DNA of 64,000 bases from Paguma larvata (lineage: Eukaryota; Chordata; Mammalia; Carnivora; Viverridae), in contig CM057826.1 in NCBI GenBank assembly GCA_030068075.1, positions 98,011,804-98,075,803 of the forward strand, written 5' to 3'. A program made the translations under genes and the position numbers. Below, one piece after another: positions 1-10,700 of this stretch (positions are counted from its first letter, which is position 1; every line of letters starts with the position of its first letter). The notes below the pieces were generated by a model that had not been told where the DNA came from, ran no database searches, and saw only the letters and a program-made list of their open reading frames with translations.

Positions 1-939
1 TGGCTGAAGACAACACATCTTTTTATCTCACCATGTCTGTAAACCACCAGGCATGGCTTAGCTAAATCTTCTCTTTGAGGGTCAGTGCAAGGCTGTAATC
101 ATAAGGTGTTGACTAGGTGACAGTCATCTCAAGGTTCTACTGAAGCAAGATCCACTTCCAAGATAACTCAGTGGTTGTTGGCAAGAAGCCAGAGAAGTGA
201 CATCTCATCACTTTTGCCATATTCTATTTGCTGGATCCTGTCCACACTAATGGGCTAGAAGTGAGTATCAGGAGGCAGGGATTAATGGGAACCATATTAG
301 AAAATGTCTATCACAATGATTGTCAAAAAAATAAGATTAAATGAACAAGAATTGTTCAAGAACCCAAGCTTGAGTGGTGAGATAAGAAAGAGAATTGTAG
401 AATTTTATAACTGGGCTCTGAAGCCCAGAAAGGTTAAATATCTTGCCTTGGATATGCAGTTAGAAATAAAGCCAGAATGAAAATTCAGATCAGTGCGATC
501 AGTGCTATTTCTGCCCGACAGTGATAAGTGAAAAATTAAATAGCAATACAAGACAAATTGCATTCAATCTGAAACAGAAGCTAGGCCATCAGTTGCTAAT
601 TGAATTGTCACATAAATCATCCAGACAATGAGTGAATTAGAAGTGCAGAAAGACAAGCTTGTTAGGCTGGGGGCAATCAAAAAGGTAGGTCATAATATGA
701 GCTAGATCTGAAGGGTAGAATTGTTTTGGAGAAAAAGAAGGGAAAACTGTTCTTGGCAAGGAAGTGACCATGCTGAGGCTTCTTCAGGGGAACCCTGAGG
801 CATCATGCAGAAATGCTGATGTCCCTACTCTTCTGTCTTCAATTTCAACTCATCAGATGACAGACGTTTTCCAAACAGGCTGTCTCCAGAACATTGTGCA
901 TCAAGGTGAGGCCAGATAGGGAGACACTTTATTCTTAGA
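1..939. other. Unannotated intergenic sequence
   Basis: No exon and no clear recent repeat. A short stretch at about 420-500 resembles a degraded MIR tail. Confidence 0.5.
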
Positions 940-1135
940 AAAGTGATACCCAACCTGAGGAGGAAGTACCAGAATCAACTAGAAATTTTTGTTTGCCCAG
1001 CTACATGTGCTTATATTACACCCTGAAAACCTAGGGTACCAGAATGTCTGTGGAGGAGGGCAGTGGAGCTCAGTTAGCTTGAAAAAGTTGTCCCAAGTGA
1101 TTCTGATATAACCCTCCAGTTAAGAAGCACTGCTA
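940..1135 (+). mobile_element. Old MER5-like non-autonomous hAT element
   Basis: The phrase order (a high-copy 'not significant tail', then CAAGTGATTCTGATATAA, then GTTAAGAAGCACTGC) matches the layout of MER5A/MER5B elements. It is heavily diverged and has no coding capacity. Confidence 0.5.
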
Positions 1136-1252
1136 AGGGGCTCTTTGCATCATCTGGTGAGGTCTTAGGGTGCATATGTTGCCCTACAAAGAACTCCAGA
1201 GCCAGGTCTTTTCACAATGTCGATACCTTCTCTCATAAAACACAAACAGCTA

Positions 1253-1471
1253 GGGGCACCTGGGTGGCTCAGTCAGTTAAGCATTTGACTTCAGCTCAGG
1301 TCATGATCTTGAAGTCCCTGAGTTCAAGCCCCAGGTCAGGCTTTGTGCTGACAGCTCAGAACCTGGAGCCTGCTTCAGATTCTGTGTCTCCCTCTCACTC
1401 CCTATCCCTCCCACACTCACTCTCTGTCTCTCAAAAATGAATAAATGTTAAAAGAAAAACAAACAAAAACA
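1253..1471 (+). mobile_element. CAN SINE (felid tRNA-Lys SINE)
   Basis: Full head GGGGCACCTGGGTGGCTCAG, body, CT-rich stretch and AATAAATGTT/A-rich tail. Imperfect target duplication: AAAACACAAACAGCTA at 1237-1252 against AAAACATAAACAGCTT at about 1471-1486. Confidence 0.93.
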
Positions 1472-1486
1472 AAACATAAACAGCTT

Positions 1487-2518
1487 GACAGGTAAGCCAG
1501 GATGGAAAGATGAAGTCTAGTCATGCTCAATTCAACAAAGATCCCCACCATTTCCTCAATTAAAGGTTTACAGGGGCTTTCCAAGACTACTTGACGTATA
1601 GAGATAAGCCCCCAAAAGAGTAACCTTAACAGTAATTAAACATTGATGAAGGGCTCGTTTTTATCTACCATGGTCAGATATTGTGTTCCCCATCTTGTAG
1701 GTGATAAAACTGATCAGTTAAGTAACTGGATCCAGGTCCACAGGCAAGTGGGAAGGAAATGGAAACCAGATTGTCTGAAAACCCAGTGTTTTCTTATTTA
1801 CAAGTCCTTCCATTTCACTTTATCAATTTTATCATTGTTTTAGAAGAGGAGGTGAGAAAAGAGGGAGGAAAAGAGAAAGAGAAAATAAAACAAAATCTAG
1901 AAAAATTTTCAAATATTCTAAAAGGATATTCCCTAAAGGTCTAGATCCCCAAGGGTTCCCTGACAAACCAAGTCATTTTTTTATTGGAAGCTGCAAAAAT
2001 GTCAGGCTGAGTTTCTAAGTGCAAGCTTTGATTTTCCCAACGTGACTGAAACTCCATTTCATGACGCAGACCGTGAACTCTGGACTGAGGTCCTTCTGTG
2101 CATCCCTTTGGAGATCTTCTCCCAGAAAATCAAACAGGGCTTTAAGGGCGCTTTGGCTAATGGAAAAGCAAAGATCTCACCCTGTGCAGATACAAACCCG
2201 CCATGCTTCACTGACTAGGAGAGACCCTGACAAGACACAGCTGTTAGCATTTATGATGCTTTTTGCCCAGATGCAAATGTCATTTTCTGCCCTTTGCACT
2301 GATGACCAGGGTAGCCCTGGATAAAGGCATCGCTGATGGACACAGCCTTTGCCCAGTGCCCTGCTAGGGGTTGGGGGAGAGGCTAGAATAGACTATAACT
2401 GTAGCTTTGCCCATGGCAGCCGTCAGAGACCCACAGAGACCAATCTCTCCCAGTGCTTCCTAATGAAATTTCTCCTCAGGGGATGAAAAAGTCTTCAAAG
2501 GAACCTGTCAAGTTTGTT
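1487..2518. other. Unannotated intergenic sequence
   Basis: Small ORFs at 1643-1944 and 2061-2324 have no recognisable domain. I see no repeat. Confidence 0.5.
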
Positions 2519-2621
2519 GTATTATTTTTTATCATTATTTATCATTATTTATTATCATTATTATTTTTTATTATTATTATTTTCCCAAAATAATTATTTT
2601 ATTATTATTATTTTCCCAAAG
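2519..2621. repeat. TTA-rich simple repeat
   Basis: Runs of TTATTA and TCATTATT. The segment ending TTATTTTCCCAAA occurs twice about 31 bases apart, suggesting a small local duplication. Confidence 0.8.
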
Positions 2622-2984
2622 TGAAGGCACACATAAAAGAGCAAGTAGCTTCTAAATGCCATTACCTGTTTCCTAGGAATCTTAAGATTTGCCATATGAT
2701 AGTCTTAGTGTCCAAGCATTTCAAAGGTAAACTCTGAAATAATTCTTTGTTCCTTTCTTGTCTATTCTCTTTCTCCAGGATTCAACAAAAACACATCTTA
2801 GCTCGAGAGGCATGGACCTAAAAGTCCTAAAGGCCGAGTTACATATGAGTAAATCAAGATAAGTGAAGGGAAGGCCCAAAAGGTGCTGGGAGATAGGTGC
2901 GAAACAACTTGTTTTCAAGACTTCCTAAGCCCATTTCTCTGCCAGATACCCAAAGTAGGAGTTTTATTTATGTGGAAACCCTAA

Positions 2985-3105
2985 ACAGAGTTTCTGAACT
3001 GGGCTAAAAATTAAAGCCGTCCTGGGAGCTTTTCAAACAATATCCATCATTAGAGATTCTGATTCAATTGGCCTGGGGTGGTGCCTGGGCAAGGGTGCCT
3101 TAAAA
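2985..3105 (+). mobile_element. MER5A-like hAT fragment
   Basis: Contains AGAGATTCTGATTCAATT followed by GGCCTGGGGTGGTGCCTGG, the hallmark core of MER5A. Old and non-coding. Confidence 0.65.
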
Positions 3106-3319
3106 CCTCCCCGGGCAGAAGATAGAAGTATATCTTGAGATCTCAATGATCGGTATGGCCCTTCTGGTGCCTAATTCACTGAACTGGATATTTGGACCAG
3201 TTTCTCTGTTCCAGTTTAGGGACTGTAAATCCAGGTGTCTATGGGGACCAACAAGTAAGGGAAGGCCCAAAGAGGGCCAGGTACAAAGCAATAGAGAGAG
3301 GTAGAGCTTGTAGTTTTTC

Positions 3320-3554
3320 TTTTTTTCTTTTCTTTTTTTTTAATTTTTTAAAATCTTTGTTTATTTTTGAAGGAGAAAGAGACAAGCATGAGCAGGGGAG
3401 GGGCAGAGAGAGAGGGAGACAAGGAATCCGAAGCAGGTTCCAGGCTCTGAGCTGTCAGCACAGAGGCCAACACAGAGCTTGAACTCATGGACCATGAGAT
3501 AATGACCTAAGCTGAATTCAGATGCTTAACTAACTAAGCCACTCAGTCACTCCT
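3320..3554 (-). mobile_element. CAN SINE, first of three in a row
   Basis: Reverse-oriented SINE: T-rich tail at the left, then GCACTCAGTCACTCC-like remains of the head at the right. Flanked by TAGTTTTTC at 3311-3319 and 3555-3563. Confidence 0.85.
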
Positions 3555-3589
3555 TAGTTTTTCAAGAGGAAATAGAAATTCTGATTTTT

Positions 3590-3784
3590 AAAATAAAATT
3601 TAATATTTGTTTTTGAGACAGAGACAGAGACAGAGTGTGAGCAAGGGAGGGACAGTGAGAGAGAAGGAGACACAGAATCCGAAGCAGGCTCTGTCCACAC
3701 AGAGCACAACAGGGGACTCGAACTCATGAACAATGAGATCATGACCTGAACCTAAGTCAGATGACTGAGCCACCCAGGTGCCTC
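3590..3784 (-). mobile_element. CAN SINE, second of three
   Basis: Reverse-oriented, ends GCCACCCAGGTGCCTC. Flanks AGAAATTCTGATTTTT (3574-3589) and AGAAGTCTGGATTTTT (3785-3800) look like a decayed target duplication. Confidence 0.88.
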
Positions 3785-3800
3785 AGAAGTCTGGATTTTT

Positions 3801-4018
3801 TTTTTTAATTTTTTTTTAACATTTATTTATTTTTGAGACATAGAGACAGAGCATGAGCAGGAGAAGGGCAGAGAGAGAGGGAGACACAGAATCTGAAGCA
3901 GGCTCCAGGCTCTGAGCTGTCAGCACAGAGCCCGACGCGGGGCTCGAACTCACAGACCGCGAGATCATGACCTGAGCTGAAGTCGGCGGCTTAACCGATT
4001 GAGCCACCCAGGCGCCCC
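3801..4018 (-). mobile_element. CAN SINE, third of three
   Basis: Reverse-oriented, ends GCCACCCAGGCGCCCC. It has a perfect 16-bp target duplication, AGAAGTCTGGATTTTT, at 3785-3800 and 4019-4034. The left copy is the right flank of the previous SINE, so this insertion came later at the same site. Confidence 0.95.
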
Positions 4019-4499
4019 AGAAGTCTGGATTTTTATATGGAACTTCCTGGTTTTAAAATTTTAACAACTGATTCAAAATGGAATTCTTTGAAGATACACA
4101 AGTCAGCAGCCTTGGTTTTTGCTTATAACATTTCCTACATTGGGCACTCAGATGACTTGGCCATCTCTTTCTCTCTGGGATAAACTAGCAAAACTGAAGA
4201 AAGAAAGCATATCTGCAGAGCTTGACTGATGTCCTGGTAAACACTGGCCTCCATCAGTCTGGCCAGCATCGTCATTTATACATATGTGTCTTTAAATGAC
4301 AGACTCCAGTTGCCAGGAGGGCACAGGAATATCTCTATAACCAAGATGGGTGACCCAAACCCTGAGAGGCTTCACCAGGCCTTAGACAAGAATGTGCCAT
4401 TGGGTCCAGGGCTTTGGAGGAAACTCAACAGAAGAAAGGAGAGGAATAACTGAACCCCCAAAAGATCTTTGTTGATCCTTTTTGTTAAGCTCACCAATC

Positions 4500-4640
4500 A
4501 GAGAATATGGTGTATGGGAAAAAGCAGAGGTCCTGAAGCCAGACCCTTACTGCCTGTACAGCACTGGGCAAACCAAACCATCTTCCAAGCCTCAGATTCC
4601 ACATACATCAAGTGAATATAAAAATACCTTCCTCATAAAA
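4500..4640 (+). mobile_element. MIR-like SINE fragment
   Basis: Order of GAAGCCAGACC, a degraded tRNA-like middle and CTCAGATTCCACATAC suits the MIR core. Old and diverged. Confidence 0.45.
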
Positions 4641-4642
4641 AC

Positions 4643-5195
4643 AGTATAGAGGTTCCTCAAAAAAAATTAAAAATAGAATTACCCTACAATCTAGTAATTG
4701 CTCCATTGGATGTTTACTCAAAGAATACAAAAATACTAATTCAAAACGATATATGCAACCCTCTGTTTATAGCAGCGTTATCTGCAATAGCCGAATTATG
4801 GAAGAAACCCAAGGGTCCATCTGTAGATGAATTGATAAAGAAGATGTGATATATATGATGGAATATTGTTCAGTCATAAAAAAGAAAGACAAATACTAGA
4901 TGATTTCCCTCATATGTGGAATTTAAGAAAGAAAAAAAATGAACGAAGGGAGAAAAGAGGGAGAGAGATGAACCAAGAAACAGTCTTAACTATAGAGAAC
5001 AAAATGGTGGTTACGGGGGGAGGGGAGTGAGTGGGGGGATGGGTCAAATAAGTGAAAGGGATTAAGAGTACACTAATGATGAGCACTGACTAATGTGTAG
5101 AATTGTTGATTCACTATATTGTACCCTTGACACTAATATAATACAGTAGGTTAAGCAAACTGAAATTGAAATTTGAAATTTAGTAAAACAATAAC
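4643..5195 (+). mobile_element. LINE-1 3' end fragment
   Basis: The start (GTATAGAGGTTCCTCAAAAA) through the CATAAAAAAGAAAGACAAAT region is the C-terminal end of L1 ORF2. A 3' UTR follows with a G-rich block (about 5010-5040) and the carnivore-type GATGAGCACTGAC motif. 5'-truncated, with multiple frame breaks. Confidence 0.85.
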
Positions 5196-5380
5196 AGCAA
5201 TAAACTTCCCCATACAGTTGCAAAGGTGACATAGGATGAATCTGGAGCATCCAGCACATGGAATGCAGTAGATAAATTCCCAGTCTGAAAAGGCATCCAT
5301 TTTCATGCCTTGATAATCTAATTAAAACATCTCAAAATTACTACTGTTGGAAATTTCTTCCAAATATATGGTTTAATTCT

Positions 5381-5596
5381 TTTAATTTTTTAAAATGTTT
5401 ATTTACTTTTGAGAGAGAGAGAGAGAGAGACATGAGCAGTTGAGGGGCAGGGAGAAGGAGATACAGAATCTGAAGCAGGATCCAGGCTCTGAGCTGTCAG
5501 CAGAGAGCCTGATGTGGGGCTCAAACTCATGGAGCACAAGATCATGACCTGAGCTGAAGTCTGACGCTTAACCAGTTGAGCCACCCAGGCACCCCA
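5381..5596 (-). mobile_element. CAN SINE
   Basis: Reverse-oriented, ends GCCACCCAGGCACCCC. Target duplication GGTTTAATTCT (5370-5380) and GGATTTAATTCT (5597-5608). Confidence 0.92.
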
Positions 5597-5608
5597 GGAT
5601 TTAATTCT

Positions 5609-6429
5609 AAATTCCTTTTGCTTACCTGCAATGGCAGCAACTACACATTCCTTCCACATATGTGCACACAGGTTGGCAAATACCCCCTTCATCAGAGATT
5701 TTTTCTTCCAGCATCTCACCAAGGCTCTAGTGGTCCCTGTCACCCTCTGAATTCTGCCCAGCTTCCCACAATACTTCAAGCATTTCACAGAATTACTCTA
5801 TCATCTGCCACTCAGCACATCAGAATGTAGAAACACCTTGGCTGAGACGCCTGGAATTGGTCACCTGACATAATTGCCCTTAGGAAAGAGACTGTGTGTT
5901 ATCCATCTTTTCATCTTCTTCAGATACAGAAATGTCATCCAGTAGACCAAAATGTCACCTAAGGCACTTTCTCCCAGCCTCTTTCTGCAGAGCCCCATCT
6001 TGCCTCCAGCTCCTGCTGCCAGTTCTGAAATCACAGTTCCCATCTTGGTGGGCTTTGCATTCTAAAAAGCAGCTATAGTCATGGCTTACCATCCTCCACA
6101 ACATCTGTCTATATTCAATTTAATTGCACAAACATGTAGAGACTTCTTTCTCCAACTACTCTACTAGAGTTCTGAAGAGGAAAAGCTAAGCAATACACAC
6201 AGCCTTTTGCCTGAGCTCCCTACAGTATTAAGGCTGTATATCAAGTTTGCTTGCAGGGATGACATCCCATCAATGGTTAGGTAGCTTTTCGTTAATTTCT
6301 CTGCTCTGTATCTCTTTTCTAAGATATCCACCTGTGATTCAGATTCCCTGGCCCAGGAGTGGGATGAGTATGGCTATTAACTAATACAACTGATTATTTT
6401 ATATGAAGAGTTTTAATGTCTACATGGAT
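5609..6429. other. Unannotated intergenic sequence
   Basis: Overlapping short ORFs on both strands have no recognisable domain. No clear repeat. Confidence 0.45.
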
Positions 6430-6960
6430 CTTGAAAGAGATTAAGATATGCTACCCCAAAATGCGCCACTTTGGCATAAAGATTATTCAGATAAGACTTC
6501 GAGCTGAAAGCAATCGAGAACCAACAGGATAGATCTGCTTAAAAGCAAAGCACAAATTTCCCTTTGTGATGATGTCATCCACTCACTTCTATTGTCAGGA
6601 AGAGGAGTGACCCTTAGCATCAAAGACGGACAACCAGCATCAATATGAATCTGCAGAAACAAACTTTAATAAAATAGCTTTTATATTCTATTAGTTTCCC
6701 TGATGTGTTTCCTAGTCGCTTCCTCACAATTTATTGTCCCTTAAAACCCAAAATCCCTTTCCTTTGCTAAGAAGGGTATAGAAGCTCATGAATCTAAGTG
6801 GTTGAGTTTCACTTCCTTTCTGTGAACTTCCAGGCAGGTAAATATTAATAAAAATTGTGTGCCTTTTCTCCTATTAATCTATCTATTGCCAGTTAGAGTT
6901 GCAGGCCCCCACTCAATGAGCCTAGTACAGTATGGGAAAAGGCTTTCCTCCCTCACAACT
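6430..6960 (+). mobile_element. Candidate solo LTR of an old endogenous retrovirus
   Basis: Features of an LTR in order: a unique 5' part, a TATA-like AGGGTATAGAAG near 6773, an AATAAA in TATTAATAAAAATTGTG near 6846, then a pyrimidine-rich stretch with CTCCTATTAATCTATC. No coding sequence and no internal retroviral region lies next to it. I cannot name the family, and the ends are approximate. Confidence 0.5.
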
Positions 6961-7449
6961 CTCTTCAAAGCAGACATTCTCAGGGACAGTACACTAATAC
7001 TCAAATCCTAAGGACATGCATGCCTTTCTGGAAAACTTCCTTGTACTTTATCTAACCATAAACAACTATTGAACCTGAGAATTGCAAACTCTGATTTGCC
7101 CTTAAGCAATGACTATGCTGCTGGGAGCAAGATGAGGGAGCCTCAAACAATTTCAATACAGGGTGAGATGAGGTTACAGAGGAGGATCTCCCAGAACTCT
7201 CTACACAGGAACTCATGAGCTGTGACCCTAGCCCCTTTTCAATCCCATTCTCCAGTATAGCAGCCACTGTGATCTGTTTTGAAACATGAACTGAGTCTTC
7301 TGAGATCCATGGAAGCCTTAACTTGGCATTTAGAGTTATTCCTAATTCCTTCCATGGCCCAAAAGATGTAGGAGATTTGGTCTTGCCACCCTCCCGGTCC
7401 TCAGTCACTTGTTCTATGAGCATCTACTAGGCTGCAGGCGTGTGCTAAT

Positions 7450-7760
7450 CTCATCTCCTGCCCCCTATTCCCGGCCCCCACCTACTCCTGCATGGTTTCT
7501 TCTCAGCCTCTAGACCTTTTGCTCTAATGTCCTCGCATTCCCCAGCCCCTCAAAAGAGCTACCCTTTGTTATCCTTTACACAGAATTCCATTTCCTTGAT
7601 AGCACTTATCACTATCCTGAAATTGATTCATTTGTTTCCTCATTAGATGTTCATCTTGCTCCTTGAGGGCGAGGATCTGGTCCGGGGACCACAGTGCCAG
7701 ACACAGAGCGTCCAAGGCAGTGAACAGTTTTGAATGAGAAAATGAGCAGAAGGTCAGCCT
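7450..7760 (+). mobile_element. LINE-2 3' end fragment
   Basis: Pyrimidine-rich codons, then ATTAGATGTTCATCTTGCTC, CTTGAGGGCGAGGATCTGGT and GTGCCAGACACAGAG, the order found at L2 3' ends. Strongly diverged. Confidence 0.6.
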
Positions 7761-8018
7761 TCAGGGCAGGCCGCCCCACTTGCCACTTCCTCTGCAGCCA
7801 CCCCTCACCTGGTCATGACTCTGCAGGTGCCCGTGCTCCCATAGACCCCCTGGCATCTCAGTATCTCAGGGTCAACTCCTTTGTAGGTGCCTTTCTGCAT
7901 TCCCCCTCCCTTCCCCAGGAAAGCCTTTGGGGAGCCTATGAGATAGAAATATAAATCCGTTCCCAGCCCACCCACCCCCCCCCCACAGACACAAAACAAA
8001 CACATCCAGGGTTCCAAG

Positions 8019-8040
8019 GAGAGAGAGAGAGAGAGAGAGA
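8019..8040. repeat. (GA)11 microsatellite
   Basis: Pure GA repeat. A run of C lies close by at 7974-7984. Confidence 0.95.
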
Positions 8041-8724
8041 CTTGAACTGCCTAGGAACATCTCCTGTGAGGCACAATTTGACGTTACTCTAGGATCTTAA
8101 ACTCCTGGTCCCTCATGCCCCAGCTGTTTCCCAAGGGATTCTATGCTGAGCCTTTGATTCAGGGCACCTGCCTCCCAGGGATGACCTTGCTACTGCCAAC
8201 CAGGACATCGGATGTGACCAGAGTTCCCAACAGTGCCAGTGAGTGACTGTGGACCACTGGGTGACATCATACATGACCCAGCACCAGCCTTTCAATGTGG
8301 CACTGCACAGGCTTAGTCATAAGATCCGGAAAATACAGACTTCATGACTTCAGAACAAAATGGCTAAGATCTCTTTTCCTAGGGATCAGACAGGTTGAGG
8401 TGAAATGAGTGTCGATAATACCCACTGATTGCATCTCAAGGACCGTTTCCCTGAACTAAGCCTGGGTCTTGCCATCAAAGAGCTTATTCCTTTGTAGCTG
8501 CATCCGCTGGGGAAATTTTTGTTCTAAAATATATAGCATTGGAGAAATGGAAAAAACCATTTAAAACTGTATAGTAGTGAAGAGGTGGGGTGGGGGATAG
8601 TGACCTAATTAATTTTTAGGATAGAATAGAGCTTCTTATTCAACAGCAGCCTGGAAGTAAAGATGTGTAAGTGCTCTTGGACGGGACGCACTTGATGGAT
8701 GTGGACATCAGAATCCCACTACGT
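8041..8724. other. Unannotated intergenic sequence
   Basis: No recognisable gene or repeat. Confidence 0.45.
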
Positions 8725-8972
8725 GTGCTAATAACAGAAGCTAACAGAGCCCTTACTCTGGGCCAGGCACTACTGAGCGAAGCAGCTGATAGGCATTTCT
8801 CATTTAAATGAGGGTCAGGGGGGTGCCTGGGTGGCTCAGCTGGCTGAGCTGGTTTGGCTCAGTTCATGATCTCAAGGTTCATGAGTTTGAGCCCTGCATT
8901 GGGCTCTGCGCTGACAGCTCAGAGCCTGGAGGCTGCTTCAGATTCTGTGTCTCCCTCTTTCTCTGTCCCCCA

Positions 8973-9006
<34 letters not shown>

Positions 9007-9190
9007 AAAAATAAATAAATTAACAAACATTTTAAAAAATTTTAAACAAAGGTCAGGAATTATTCTCCCATTTTTATGTAAAGAAACGAAGGCTCAGAGA
9101 GGTTAAGCAGTCACACGGCTTGTGAGTGGTGAATCTGAGCCATTTGCCAAATGACTCCTTCAGTTTTTCTTGTCACCATCACTATGCTTT
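8725..9190 (-). mobile_element. MIR, split by a CAN SINE
   Basis: Left part has CTCTGGGCCAGGCACTACTG; right part has AACGAAGGCTCAGAGAGG, CAGTCACACGGCTTGTGAG. Together they are a reverse-oriented MIR interrupted at 8820-9050. Confidence 0.75.
8820..9050 (+). mobile_element. CAN SINE inside a MIR
   Basis: Starts GGGTGCCTGGGTGGCTCAG after the duplicated flank GGTCAGG (about 8813-8819 and 9051-9057). Contains a (CT) run at about 8982-9006 and an AATAAATAAATT tail. Confidence 0.92.
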
Positions 9191-9859
9191 TGAAGTAGGG
9201 GATCAGTGAGAAACCCAGCAAAATTAACTAGCTTAAAATCCACTGTCCACCATCCACTGCCTTGTTGTTTTTCCCTGCCCCTTTCCAGGTTGCCTCATCA
9301 CCAGCAGCCCCAGGCAGTTGGCTCTCAAGACTCTTGCTTCAAAATAAGATTTGCAGCAGCAAGGGAAGTAAAAAGTAGGAAGGCAAACGCCTCAGGACCC
9401 TCACCTGCTACTACTCACACTGCCGCACTCAACTTCCATCCCACAGGACAACGATGACTTGGCTTTGACACATTAACAGTATTCAGCATTAGTCACCGCA
9501 TTTTTTACTGAACCCGAAAACAACATACTTTTAAAAAGCTGCTCTTTCGAAGCTCTATGCACAGAACTGAGTCTAATGAGTGCCCTTTCAATACAATCTA
9601 GCACAGGCTTCTTTCCTGGCAGAATAACAATGAATGGCTACCATTTGCTGAATATCTGAGTCAGATGCTTAACATACATTTCTCTTAAAAGCTGTATCAA
9701 AAATAATGTATACTCTATGAGTATTTTAATAGCTATTAATTTAAGTCATTAATAGTATCTTAGTAGTTATCAATATATTATTAAGTATTTTATTTATCCA
9801 TTTTTAATTATTAGCAAAGTTAACCATTTCATTCTTTAAGACTTTTATAGCAATTATAG

Positions 9860-10090
9860 TTCAGAACAGGGCCAGCCTCTATCAAGATTAATTCATTCAG
9901 TCTTCCTAACAATACTATGCTACTATCTCATTTTTCCGAAGATGAGGAAACTACAGCCCAGAGTGCTTAAGAAATTTGTTCAGGGTCACACAGCAAATAG
10001 GTAGCAGAGATGAGATTTGAAACCTAGCAGTCTGATTTTAGAGTCCACACTGATGAATTCCATGCTCTGCTGCTTCGAGTCCAAAATCCC
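9860..10090 (-). mobile_element. MIR
   Basis: GATGAGGAAACTACAGCCCA, then GTCACACAGCAAATAGG and a CAGTCTGATTTTAGAGTCCA end: the reverse complement of the MIR core in the expected order. Confidence 0.75.
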
Positions 10091-10484
10091 AACGGCTCTT
10101 GAGAGAACAAATGATAACTCCACAAAACTAGTAATTGAAAAAAAAGGATTAGCAAATTCAAGGAAGAGTTCATCCTTGTGACAGAGTCAGAATCATGTAA
10201 TTCATAGAAACACGCACTGTGTGGAGATCAAGTAAGTCATGAGTGCCTAATGTTACATAGGATGGAGATACAGTTTTTTAAGATCAAGTAAATAAAGACT
10301 TAGAAACGTTTATACCACTGACAAGCATTGACATCTGTAATTTGACAGTGTTGCCATTTATACATCCACAGGAATGGTTTAGAACGTATTCACTGGATGT
10401 TTATGTAGTCATTAATTCATCAGCTAGAAACTCCATGTAGATGAATCTTGGGGGAACAGACCATAGCTAAATAGTTATGTGTGT

Positions 10485-10520
10485 GAGAGAGACAGACAGA
10501 CAGACAGACACAGACAGAAG
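10485..10520. repeat. (GACA)n microsatellite
   Basis: Several GACA units mixed with GAGA. Confidence 0.9.
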
Positions 10521-10559
10521 GGAAAGACGGTGCTAGAACGCACAGTGCAGCCCATTAGG

Positions 10560-10700
10560 TTTACTTCTGGGAAGTAGGACACTCAGGGAGAACACATAGT
10601 GTGCCTGCTCTCACACAGTCAGGTGAGTGGCAGAGCCAGGATTTGAAACAGAGCTGATCCAAAGCAGATGCTTTCTACCCACGACACTGCCTTTCTCCAA
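10560..10700 (-). mobile_element. MIR fragment
   Basis: CTCACACAGTCAGGTGAGTGG followed by CAGAGCCAGGATTTGAAAC, the reverse MIR core. Confidence 0.6.

Noticed and set aside
5399..5788. Minus-strand ORF of 129 codons.
   Set aside because: Its second half (AQVMI...SDSVSPS) is translated CAN SINE; the same phrase recurs in many other short ORFs here.
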